A DNA stretch of 64,000 nucleotides from Kentomonas sorsogonicus. Lineage: Eukaryota > Euglenozoa > Kinetoplastea > Trypanosomatida > Trypanosomatidae. The stretch is from NCBI GenBank assembly GCA_030347455.1, contig JAQOSZ010000025.1, positions 62,001 to 126,000 on the forward strand, read 5' to 3'. The position numbers and the translations under genes were made by a program. This document shows positions 55,103-64,000 of this stretch, in pieces. The notes under the pieces were generated by a model. The model was not told the DNA's origin, did no database searches, and saw only the letters and a program-made list of their open reading frames with translations. Within the stretch, counting starts at the first letter, position 1; each line of letters starts with the position of its first letter.

Positions 55103-56137
55103 GGCGAAGCGCGCCGGTGGGCGGGGCGGGCCAAGTCTTCGAGCAATCGCGAAGTCTTTTGGTCGCTCCTCTCTCTCACCTGCCCTCTCTCTCTCTCTCT
55201 CCATCTTTCTATGCATCTCTTCCCCTCGTCTTCATGACTCATATATATATTAAAGAAAAAAAAAAGCAACATCACCATTAAATAACTTACTCTTCTTACT
55301 AACCTTCTAATATCCCCCTCCCCCCTTTCCCTCCTCTCCCATTGTTTTTTTCATGCCCCCACAAGAACACACACCCCTGGGTGCCACGACTCATGGCAAG
55401 AGCATCTCTGACTACTTGTTGAATTGACAGATACTGCTCGCAAAGTAAAGCTCGACGCGTACGAAATCGCACTACATGCTACAACTTGACAAAAGAACAA
55501 CAATTCGTTGATGCATTTAACAGATACAGTAAACGATCTTCTTCTTTTTTTTTTTTTTAACACTTTTATTGCATTCAGTGTTTCAAAAGGCATCTTCAAA
55601 TGTCTGTAGATATAGGAGGGTTGCGGTCTTAGCCCTTTTTCTTGATCACTGCATTACAAAAAACAACAATGTCAGTACATGGATTTGGCTAGTGTAAAGC
55701 AACAACAAAAGGTAAAAAAACACTGAACAATCTGTTGCTGATGCTGTACTTCCCTCCACATGCTTCTGCAGTCGTATGCTTCCCCCCCCCCCAAATAGAA
55801 AACAACAACAACAACAACAACAACACACACAACACGAACAACGACGCACTCTAATAACCAAGGAAATATAGTGAAAGAAAAAAAAAGCAACAATCACGAT
55901 TTATACGTATCTTGGTTCAACTAAACGTTTCTAGAAAAAGTTTGAACCTTCTTATTCCACACTTTCCTTTTTCTTTTGGTAACTGTGTGGCGCTTGCCGT
56001 CGCATTGATAAAGACTGACTGGTTTGAGACAAATTCTCGCTGGTGTAGTCTTTCTCTACTCTCCTTGCTTGTCTCCCGCTCTCTCTTTCTCTCTCTCCCT
56101 CTCTGTCCCCTTCTCTTAAACATTCTTCTCCGTCGTC
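55103..56137. other. Intergenic spacer
   Basis: About 1 kb with an (AAC)n repeat at 55802-55824, a 10-C run near 55783 and a strong pyrimidine tract (56085-56120) just before IFT52. No gene is seen. Confidence 0.7.
55802..55824. repeat. (AAC)n repeat
   Basis: A trinucleotide repeat of about eight units, merging into an AC-rich stretch. Confidence 0.9.
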
Positions 56138-58183
56138 ATGGCTAACGCGCTCTTCGCCAAAAAGGCGCCCGTGCGCAAAACGGTTGCCTTTGATGACGCG
56201 GACTTGTCCGATGACATGGAGGGGCGCGAGCCGCAGCAGCTCAAGGTGTGCTTCAACGTGTGCCGCAAGGAGATGTACCACCCCAACAAGGGCTACAAGC
56301 AGCTCGCGCGGAAGCTGCGGCAGCTGTACAGCGCGGTGGAGGTGAACAAGGAGGACATCACGATTGACCGGCTGCTGCCCTTCGACACGGTCATCTTCCC
56401 TCTGCCGCAGGACCCCCTGACCGACGAGGATCTCGCCGTCATCCGCGAGTACGTGTCCAAGGGCGGGTCGGCGATGCTGCTCTTCGAGGACGGCCACGAG
56501 GGCAAGTACTCGTACCTCAACAAGACACTCGAGGAGTGGGTCGGCACGCGGCTCAACGAGGACTGCGTCGTGCGCACCGTCATGCACAAGTACCTGCACC
56601 CCAAGGAGGTGTGCATCACCAACGGCGTGACCAACCGCGCACTGAGCAAGGCCGCCGGCAAGGATGTCTACGGCGCCCACGCGTCGGGAAGCCTCGGCGG
56701 CGGCGGCGGCCTCAACGGTCAGATGATGGGCGGCCTCGGCAAGACGGGCGCCATGACGACGCTGAACCGCAGCGTCGCGGCCAGCGGGCAGACCATGATG
56801 AACCCCGGCATGATGCAGATGATGGCGCAGCAGAACGCTGACGACGACGACAAGCCGGACGACACCAGCGCCGCCAACAGCATCACGTTCGTGTACCCGT
56901 ACGGGCTGACGCTGGAGGTGCAGCGCCCCGGCATCCCGATCCTCAGCACCGGCTTCATGGCGTACCCGCTGAACCGCCCGATCGCCTCCGTCTACGAGCA
57001 CCCCGAGGTGGCCGAGCACAACGGGCGGCGCAAGCAGGGCAAGCTGATGCTCATCGGCAGCGCGCAGCTCTTCGAGGACAGCTGGATCGGCAAGGAGGAG
57101 AACGAGAGCCTGATGACGGTGCTCTTCACGTACCTCAACCACGGCATCCGCCTCAACCAGATCGACGCCGACGAGCCGGACATCACCGACTACCACCACC
57201 TGCCCGACACGGCCTCGCTGGCGGAGCGGCTGCGGGTGGCGGTGGAGCAGCAGGAGGAGCTCCCGCGCGACTTCACCAAGCTGTTCCAGCTCGACACCTT
57301 CAAACTAGACACCGACAAGATCCCGGACGTGATGGACGCCTACGAGAAGCTGGGCGTGAAGCTGGAGCCGCTCACGCTCATCCCCCCGGAGTTCCAGGCG
57401 CCGCTGCCGCCGGTGAAGCCCGCCGTCTTCACGGCGATCCACCGCGACCCCCCGCCGCCGGCGCTCGACCTCTTCGACCTCGACGAGGAGTTCGCGCCGG
57501 AGCGCGTGCGGCTCTCGCAGCTCACGAACAAGTGCAAGCCGGAGGACGTCGATTTCTACATCCTGCAGGCCGCCGAGGTGATGGGGGTCACCAAGAAGCT
57601 GCGCAGCCCCCGCAACCGCGACCCCCGCGCGCTGCTCGACTACGTGTTCCGGCAGGTGGTGCAGTACAAGAAGGTTAGCACGGCCCCCGTCGGCGGCCAC
57701 CGCCAGAGCAGCGTCGCCGCCACCGGCTTCAGCGGCGCCGCCAACCCCGCCAACGAGCCGCTCGCCGGCGAGAGCCCCAACGCCGCGGCCGCGGCCGCCG
57801 CGGGCAGCATGGTGCGCGTCATCCAGGTCAACTCGGCCAGCGGCAACAACCCGGACACGACGCCCTTTGACGAGAACCCCAAGTGGACGCTGCTGCTGGA
57901 GGCGGACTTTGGCAAGGGCACCATCAACGGCAACATCCGCCTGCTGGAGGACTCGCGCCGCTTCCTCTCGCAGGAGGCGCGCATCGAGGGCGACATCAAG
58001 CCGCCGGGCGAGCGCGAGTACCCGATGGAGTGGGGCGTCGTGCTCGACAACGCCAGCGGCGGCCAGACCTTCTACGTCTTCCTCGCCATCATCCAGGGCA
58101 ACCAGCTGCGCGGCGTCTGCGAGCAAGGCGGCGACGGCAGCGGCAACACGCAGAACTTCCTCTACGTCATCGAGGAGCTCTAG
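56138..58183 (+). CDS. IFT52: Intraflagellar transport protein IFT52
   Basis: This 681-residue protein carries the GIFT domain of IFT52 at about 25-290 (VCFNVCRKEMYHPNKGYKQL, LPFDTVIFPLPQDPLTDEDL, GGSAMLLFEDGHEGKYSYLN). A Gly/Met-rich insert (about 185-245) interrupts the domain. The middle and C-terminal IFT-B interaction region follows (PPPALDLFDLDEEFAPERVR, LTNKCKPEDVDFYI). IFT52 is a core IFT-B1 subunit needed to build the flagellum. The protein is longer than the usual animal form (about 440 residues) because of the insert and a C-terminal block of about 120 residues (560-681), which looks like a separate beta-rich domain. The frame is intact throughout. IFT80 follows as the next gene. 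Confidence 0.93.
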   Translation: MANALFAKKAPVRKTVAFDDADLSDDMEGREPQQLKVCFNVCRKEMYHPNKGYKQLARKLRQLYSAVEVNKEDITIDRLLPFDTVIFPLPQDPLTDEDLAVIREYVSKGGSAMLLFEDGHEGKYSYLNKTLEEWVGTRLNEDCVVRTVMHKYLHPKEVCITNGVTNRALSKAAGKDVYGAHASGSLGGGGGLNGQMMGGLGKTGAMTTLNRSVAASGQTMMNPGMMQMMAQQNADDDDKPDDTSAANSITFVYPYGLTLEVQRPGIPILSTGFMAYPLNRPIASVYEHPEVAEHNGRRKQGKLMLIGSAQLFEDSWIGKEENESLMTVLFTYLNHGIRLNQIDADEPDITDYHHLPDTASLAERLRVAVEQQEELPRDFTKLFQLDTFKLDTDKIPDVMDAYEKLGVKLEPLTLIPPEFQAPLPPVKPAVFTAIHRDPPPPALDLFDLDEEFAPERVRLSQLTNKCKPEDVDFYILQAAEVMGVTKKLRSPRNRDPRALLDYVFRQVVQYKKVSTAPVGGHRQSSVAATGFSGAANPANEPLAGESPNAAAAAAAGSMVRVIQVNSASGNNPDTTPFDENPKWTLLLEADFGKGTINGNIRLLEDSRRFLSQEARIEGDIKPPGEREYPMEWGVVLDNASGGQTFYVFLAIIQGNQLRGVCEQGGDGSGNTQNFLYVIEEL

Positions 58184-59525
58184 AAGGGCTCGTTCCTGCC
58201 GCGTAACCCCGCCGGCTGTGTGTTTTCCTTGTCAGTGTCTTCGCGGTGTCACATTGTTCATTTTGTTTAATGTTGGAAGGAAGAAAAGAAAAGTTGTAGA
58301 ATTAGTGATATTAAGTAATCACTTGGGCACCAGTTTTCCAACTCGAATGGGCTTTATATCTGATGAAACGTGAATGAAAGCTAGATCAACTGACGCAACG
58401 AGCGACACAATTTGCCAGAAAACATGTCCTCTCTATTCCTCTTCTCCATCTTTTTTTTTTCCGGCAATCATCATTTATCATCTATGCTCACTTTTTTTTT
58501 TTAATTCTTTTCATTTCCCCCCTTTTTTTTTGTGCTTTCGCATTTCCCCTCGCCCATACACCTTTTCACTCGACGGCGAATCCATAGTAGTGCGATGTAT
58601 ATTTCCCCCATGTTCTCTATTATTTATGACCAATTTAGAGCCTACAGCAGCAGGCCATATTTTTTTTTTCTTTCGGTTCTCCTCTCCTCTCGGTTTCTTC
58701 ATCCAGTGATTTTTCCTTATCATCCATGACTACCGTTTTTGATGACAGAGAAAGACGCTCACCAAAGCCGGCAAAAGGAAAAAAAAAACGACAAGAAGAG
58801 AAATATGAGATGAGAGGAAATGAAGAACAGTTAATCCCAAAAGGAAGAGTGTGTTGAGAAAGACACGACAACCCATCAACCGTCATTACCTCCAAATAGA
58901 ATTGATCGCTTTTGTATAAAAAGCTGCCTCCTCCCTCTACTACTACTACTACTTCCTTTTTCCGTTATAGTTGCTGTGCCAATGAAAGGAGAAACGAAGA
59001 ACAAAAAACGAAGTAGTGCGCGCACTGTGCACTCGTTGCGCACCACCCCTAAATCGCTCTGAGTGTTGTCGGTGCTCACCATTCTACTTGAATCAGTTTT
59101 TCAATGCACGAAGAAAGTACTTGGGTGAGCTCTTGTGGTAGTCTGCGCCAGTTTCACTCTGTAAGCGAACGATGAGGCGTGCGCGCCAGAATTTGTGTCT
59201 CTTTTCTTGCGTGTACGGATGTTCTTACATGATATACTTTTTTTTTTTTTTGCTTCTCCTTGTCTGCATCTTGGTTTGTCCTCTCGCTTCCCATTCCGTG
59301 CCCTGTTAAAAAGAAGAAAACAAAACAAAGAGTAGAAATAGTTCTGGAATCTTGTTGCCTCTCTTTTCAAGAAGAAAAAAAAAAGGAACGGTACCACCAA
59401 TAAGAAGGAGAGGATCTATTAGAGCCTTTCATCATTGTCGATTAGAGTATTGTCAGTCACCGGAACACGTCCAGCGACTGTCCGCCCCCCCCCCCTCCCC
59501 TCTCTCTTTCTCTTTGCTAGACAGC
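58184..59525. other. Intergenic spacer
   Basis: About 1.3 kb. It ends in a C/T-rich tract with an 11-C run (59485-59495) and an AG five bases before IFT80. Open frames here are short and low-complexity. Confidence 0.7.
59519..59520 (+). other. Trans-splice acceptor AG for IFT80
   Basis: A 35-base pyrimidine tract ends in CTTTGCTAG, followed by ACAGC and the ATG at 59526. The leader would be only five bases. The site excludes the open frame that begins at 59352. Confidence 0.7.
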
Positions 59526-61979
59526 ATGCGCCTGACGATCGCGTCGGCCAAGGAGCGCCACTCGGAGTCGTGCACGACGGTGGCGGTGTCGCTGTCCGGC
59601 GACATCATCACCGGCAGCGACGACTACACCGTGCGCCGGTGGAACGCCAACGGGGAGGCGCTCGGGACCGTCAAGGAGTTCGACAGCTGCGTCACCATCC
59701 TCGCGTGGGTCCCCGCGTCGCGCGAGAACCGCTCGACAGAGGCGAACGATACGTGCCTCGTCGGGTGCGCCGACGGCACCTTCCACTTTGTGCACGCGAC
59801 CAACGGCCGGGTCGAGCGCAGCGTGGACGCGCACGTGGGGAGCATCACCGGGCTCGTCTACTCGGCCGACGGCTCCTCGATCGTGTCGGCGGGCGAGGAC
59901 GGCTGCGTCAAGGTGTGGTCGCAGGCCGGCATCTCGCGCTCGACGCTGGCCAACGCCGGCAAGTGCATCTACGCGCTGTGCTGGGGCCACGAGACGTCGG
60001 AGCTCGGCGGCGACTGCGTCCTCTACGCCGTCAACGGCGACGTCATCCTCAAGCCGCTGAACCCGTCGGTGAAGAAGCAGATCAAGTGGAAGGCGCACAA
60101 CGGAGTCGTGCTGTGCGCGGACTGGTCGCGCATGAGCGGCCTCATCGTCACCGGCGGGGAGGACGGCACGTACAAGGTGTGGGACCCGTACGGCCGCAGC
60201 ATCTACGTGTCGGCCGCCGGCGAGCACCCCGTCACGAGCGTCCGCATCGCCGCCGACGGCGACATGTTCGCGGTCGGTTCTTTCATGAACCTCCGCATCT
60301 GCGACAAGACGGGCTGGAGCCACACCTACGAGCGCACACTCGAGGGCAGCGCGCTGGCGCTGGAGTGGATGCCGGACGGCACGCAGATGATCTGCGCCTG
60401 CGGCACCGGCGCCGTCTGCACCGCGCAGCTCGTCGATCGCAAGACAACGTGGGGGCCGTACTGCGTCACGCTTGCGGACAGCAAGAAGCTGCTGGTGCAG
60501 GACGTGGTCAAGGACACCAACGTGGAGCTGGCGCAGAAGGACAAGGTCATCAAGCTCGAGATCGGCTACGGCTACCTGGTCGTGTGCACCACCACCCTCT
60601 GCGTCGTCTACCCCGTCGCGCGTCTCAACAACCCGGTGCAGTTCGACCTGCGCGGCGCCGTCATCACGCTCATGCTGGGAGAGAAGCAGTTCCTCATCGC
60701 CGACTGCGCGCAGGGCATCCAGCTGTACTCGTACGAGGGCCGCCAGATCTCGATCCTGAAGCTGCAGGTGACGCTCAAGCCGGACATTCTCGCGGCGGAC
60801 CTCATCTCGCTCTCGCCCGACACCGTCGCGGTGCGCAACCCCGCCGACCACCGCCGCATCCTCTTCTTCGACGCCAACAGCGGCCGCTCCATCGAGGAGG
60901 CGACGGTGACGCACAAGATGGACGTCATGTCGGTGCACCTCTCGCAGCCGGGCGCCGCCGCCGACCGCAAGATCGCCTTTGTCGACCGCAACCGCGACCT
61001 CTACTTTAGCGCCGTGCACAGCCGCCTCGGCAGCAGCAAGCTGACGACCATGGCCTCGAGCGTCGCCTGGCACGACAAGCACGAGACGCTCGTCGCCATC
61101 GCGGACGGGCACCTGACGACGTGGTACTACCCCGCGATTCTGCACTCCGACGCGGAGCTGCTGCCGCTCACCCGCGACGCGCGCAGCGACGGCAAGGGCG
61201 AGTTCACGCGCAACGACCGCATCACGAGCTTCGCCGACACGCGCGTGCAGGTGCGGCGCGGCGCCGACGGCGCGCTGCTGACCCTCACCGTCTCGCCGTA
61301 CCCCGTGCTCATCTTCCGCATGGTCGAGACGAACAACTGGGAGGGCGCGACTCGTCTGGCGCGCTTCCTCGGCGACGACCTGCTGTGGGCGATCCTCACC
61401 GGTCTCGCGCTGCGCCGCGGCGAGCTCAACGTGGCCGAGATCGGCTACGGCGCCCTCTGCGACCTCGCCAAGGTGCGCTTCATCCACTCGCTCAAGGACA
61501 TCCCCTCCCCCGAGGGGCGCCAGGCGGAGCTCTTCCTCTTCCAGCACCGCATCGCCGAGGCCGAGAAGATCCTGCTGCAGGCCGGCCTCGTGTACCGCTG
61601 CATCGACATGCACGCGCGGCTCTTCAACTGGGAGCGCGCGCTCGAGATCGCCAAGGAGCGCAAGACGCACGTCGACACGATGCTGGGGCGCCGCCAAAAG
61701 TACCTCGAGTCGGTCGGCAAGAAGGAGACGATCCCGGCGTACAAGGAGCTGGAGGGGGTCAAGATCGACTGGCAGATTATTGCCGAGAAGGTGAAGCAGG
61801 ACCTCGCCAAGGAGGCCGACCGGCCCAACGCGAAAGCCCTACCAGTCGGGCACCTCCTAGACTTCCCGCGACACCGGGAGCTCCCCCGCACGAAAAAAAC
61901 AGCAACAACAACAACAAGAACAAGAACAACAACAGCCGCGACCACCGCAGAGATGAGGCTTGACGTACGCACTGCTTGA
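59526..61979 (+). CDS. IFT80: Intraflagellar transport protein IFT80
   Basis: This 817-residue protein has two WD40 beta-propellers over roughly 1-600 (repeats such as GDIITGSDDYTVRRWN, GSSIVSAGEDGCVKVWS and GLIVTGGEDGTYKVWD). A helical TPR-like C-terminus closely follows the IFT80 pattern (NNWEGATRLARFLGDDLLWA, KILLQAGLVY, FNWERALEIAKERKTHVDTM). IFT80 is a peripheral IFT-B subunit required for flagellar assembly. The last 45 or so residues are Thr/Arg-rich and unlike the family, encoded by an ACA-repeat. They may be a lineage tail or a frame slip near 61,840. The start at 59526 is fixed by the splice acceptor five bases upstream. Confidence 0.93.
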   Translation: MRLTIASAKERHSESCTTVAVSLSGDIITGSDDYTVRRWNANGEALGTVKEFDSCVTILAWVPASRENRSTEANDTCLVGCADGTFHFVHATNGRVERSVDAHVGSITGLVYSADGSSIVSAGEDGCVKVWSQAGISRSTLANAGKCIYALCWGHETSELGGDCVLYAVNGDVILKPLNPSVKKQIKWKAHNGVVLCADWSRMSGLIVTGGEDGTYKVWDPYGRSIYVSAAGEHPVTSVRIAADGDMFAVGSFMNLRICDKTGWSHTYERTLEGSALALEWMPDGTQMICACGTGAVCTAQLVDRKTTWGPYCVTLADSKKLLVQDVVKDTNVELAQKDKVIKLEIGYGYLVVCTTTLCVVYPVARLNNPVQFDLRGAVITLMLGEKQFLIADCAQGIQLYSYEGRQISILKLQVTLKPDILAADLISLSPDTVAVRNPADHRRILFFDANSGRSIEEATVTHKMDVMSVHLSQPGAAADRKIAFVDRNRDLYFSAVHSRLGSSKLTTMASSVAWHDKHETLVAIADGHLTTWYYPAILHSDAELLPLTRDARSDGKGEFTRNDRITSFADTRVQVRRGADGALLTLTVSPYPVLIFRMVETNNWEGATRLARFLGDDLLWAILTGLALRRGELNVAEIGYGALCDLAKVRFIHSLKDIPSPEGRQAELFLFQHRIAEAEKILLQAGLVYRCIDMHARLFNWERALEIAKERKTHVDTMLGRRQKYLESVGKKETIPAYKELEGVKIDWQIIAEKVKQDLAKEADRPNAKALPVGHLLDFPRHRELPRTKKTATTTTRTRTTTAATTAEMRLDVRTA

Positions 61980-63206
61980 GGCTTCGCTGGCGACTCCTTT
62001 CTCTCTTCTCTTTTTCTTTTCGTGGTGTTGTTCTGCTCTCATGTTTTCCAAAAACAGAACTTCCTCATTTGCTCCCAACATTCGAAAAAAAAAAGAATGA
62101 CAGTGTTCAAAAGACCTGGAAGGAAAGAAAAGAAAGAAAGAAAGAAAGAAAGCCCCAACGAAAGAAATCCTCAACCGACAGGCATCAATTCCACTCATAG
62201 TTTCTTTTATTTTTTTTTGTTTTTTCGTCATGTGCTCTCATCTCTCAAGGACACCAGTCCTCATGAGGGAAAAAAAGTGCTGTCTCCACTTTTTTTCTCT
62301 TCTTCTCTGGAGTACGTATTCGTGACTTGTTTCGTAGAGGAATCGACTAGCTTATTCCCTCTGACACCATCCTATCTCTTGTTGCCGTTCTTTCGATTGT
62401 TATTACAAATATATATATATATATATTTTCCCCTCATTACTTTTTGTCGTCTTTTCCTCTTCTCTTCCTATATCTAGAAATGATGTAATCCTATAAGAAA
62501 CAAAGAGGCGCGGAACTTCAGCACCACGTACCTATTTCTTGCTGCACCGCGGACGCTGAAAAGCAATCAGTTTTAGTTTTTCCCCCTTTTCGTTTCATTA
62601 TTCTTCTTTTTCTTCTCTCTCTCTCTCTACTGTTCGCTTCCTACATCTTACACGCCCCCAAAGCTCCACACCTCGCTGAATATACATATATCGTATTGAG
62701 TAAGCGTGGAAAGGGACAATCACAGTCTCCTTTGTGATGAATGAATCTGGCTTCGCGCAGTTGTCTTGAAAGGAAAGGACCATGTAGTACACATGTGGTA
62801 GCTGTGAAAACTAATTCAGTTACCTCTGTTGAATACAAGGAGTACTTTTTTCATGGTTTTATTTGTCTTCTCTTTCATTTTTTTCAAATCTTGATGTCTT
62901 TTTATTATTATCCTCGTTTTCCTTACTTCACTTATCCCCCCCCCCCTTTTCTGGTCCTCCGATTCCGCACAACTTGACGCACTCCAAATCCACCCTTTCA
63001 AGGAACCCGTATTGAAACGAGATTACAAAACAAAAAAAATTCTCTCTTCTTACAGGTTTGTTGGCGCCCGCCAGCTGCACACATCTTTTCTCTTGTTGTT
63101 TAGCTCTTCAAGAGCCTTTTCATTTTATTCACACAAAAAGCTGACAAGAAGAAGACAAAAGACACTCCCACACATCCAAACATCAACAATAACAACCAAC
63201 ATCACT
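61980..63206. other. Intergenic spacer
   Basis: About 1.2 kb with GAAA-type repeats near 62121-62150, an AT run at 62408-62427 and an 11-C run at 62936-62946. No gene is seen. Confidence 0.7.
62408..62427. repeat. (AT)n repeat
   Basis: A perfect AT run of about 20 bases lies in the spacer after IFT80. Confidence 0.9.
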
Positions 63207-64000
63207 ATGATTGGCGGCGAACACAAGAAGGAGCGGTTTAGCGAGCGCATCGAGCGCTGCGAGAATCAGCCGCGCAACCGCGGTACCTTCCGGGGACGGC
63301 ACCCAAGAGCGCCGGCTACACCTCCTCGACGCTGCAGGGCAACTGGAGCGAGGAGCGCGCGGACGCGTCCTACTACGACGGCAAGCCGGCGCTGCCGACG
63401 GCGAACGAGCGTTACTACCGCACCAACTACCAGTTCATGACGAGCGACGTGGCGCAGGCGGCGCGGATGCCGCCCAAGGAGGAGTTCGACCAGGCGACCA
63501 TGATCGAGATCGTCAACCACACGCAGTCGTCCTTCCCCGGGCACCAGCTGCACGTCGACCGCACCCGCGGCGAGACGCTCCGCGGCGCGCACATGACGAC
63601 GAGCCGCCAGACCTTCCGCCCGCCGGCCGAGGCCGCCTCCGACGAGAAGGCCTACGTGCCCCCCGTCCTCGGCGGCGTCCCCGGCGCGCAGGCGACCGGC
63701 GTGACGATGCGGCTGCGGCACCAGCTCGCGTCCGGCATGCCCGGCCGCTCCGCCTTCCCGGGAAACGTCGCCCGCACTGTCCGCCACGCCCTGCAGGACG
63801 CCTGCACCGACGCCAGCGGCTCCGGCCGCGTCAACACGCAGGAGCTGCAGAAGGGCCTCGCGGCGGTGGGCGTGACGGCGACGGAGCCCGAGTGCGTCGC
63901 GCTCATCCGGTGGTTCGACAAGGTCGGCGACGGCTGCGCCCCCGTCGCGGACATCGCCAACGCCCTCCGCGGGCAGCTGAGCGACCGCCGCGCGCAGCTG
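63207..64000 (+). CDS. EF-hand-like, possibly flagellar protein (partial, cut by the window end)
   Basis: At least 264 residues are read across a break at 63292-63295 where one G seems missing; restoring it joins NRGTFRGTAPKSAGYTSS without loss. The N-terminal half has short motifs of a Tyr/Thr-rich, extended protein (SSTLQGNWSEER, NERYYRTNYQFM, SFPGHQLHVDRTRGETL). The visible end has two degenerate EF-hand loops (DASGSGRVNTQE and DKVGDGCAPVAD). The style resembles small axonemal doublet proteins, and the gene follows IFT52 and IFT80, but no named family is recognised. The ATG at 63207 comes after an A/C-rich leader. The protein continues beyond the window. Confidence 0.7.

Noticed and set aside
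59352-59525. Upstream extension of IFT80 to an ATG at 59352
   Set aside because: A clear splice acceptor lies at 59519-59520, five bases before the ATG that begins conserved IFT80 sequence.
1-64000. Retroelements, DNA transposons, CRISPR arrays and telomeric repeats
   Set aside because: No reverse transcriptase, transposase, terminal repeats, spaced direct repeats or TTAGGG arrays were seen. The only large repeat is the carrier triplication.

Overview
The window reads as nuclear DNA of a trypanosomatid or a close kinetoplastid relative. Every recognisable gene is an uninterrupted reading frame. The genes form two long one-strand arrays (minus strand from 1 to about 20.88 kb, plus strand from about 24.92 kb to the end) that diverge from one 4-kb strand-switch region. 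Spacers are pyrimidine-rich on the coding strand, with poly(Y)-then-AG signals close to several start codons, as expected for polycistronic transcription resolved by spliced-leader trans-splicing. UAA, UAG and UGA all act as ordinary stops. From memory, the three tandem ADP/ATP carrier genes and the side-by-side U-box/CCCH zinc-finger genes match the MCP5 triplet and the ZC3H39/ZC3H40 pair of Trypanosoma brucei chromosome 10, so the region is probably syntenic. I cannot fix the genus.

Minus array, listed in transcription order from the switch outward: a GGPP-synthase-like prenyl synthase with a large N-terminal extension; three ADP/ATP carriers on a unit of about 2.04 kb; the coactivator MBF1; an RCK/MOK-type protein kinase with a TEY loop; a large type I surface protein built from repeated two-cysteine modules with an NPLY tail motif; and the first 19 codons of another gene at the left edge.

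Plus array: a large probable mitochondrial protein; a nucleostemin/GNL3-like circularly permuted GTPase with degenerate G motifs; CEP104; a VHS-GAT kinesin-14; an EHD-type membrane-remodelling GTPase without an EH domain; a large unrecognised protein; the two U-box/CCCH proteins; a GDT1/TMEM165 cation transporter; IFT52; IFT80; and a partial EF-hand-like protein cut by the window end. Flagellum biology is over-represented: the MOK/LF4-like kinase, CEP104, IFT52, IFT80 and perhaps the last gene. Mitochondrial energy genes and their probable post-transcriptional regulators (ZC3H39/40-like) also lie within 40 kb of each other.

Six genes are split by apparent one-base frame breaks. In the five that I could place exactly, one G or C is missing from a short G/C run, and restoring it rejoins conserved protein sequence. 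These look like sequencing or assembly undercalls, not pseudogenes, and I annotate the genes across the breaks. I see no transposon, retroelement, CRISPR array, tRNA or rRNA gene. The most unusual non-coding feature is a sharply bounded GC-rich island of about 1 kb inside the otherwise AT-rich strand-switch region.
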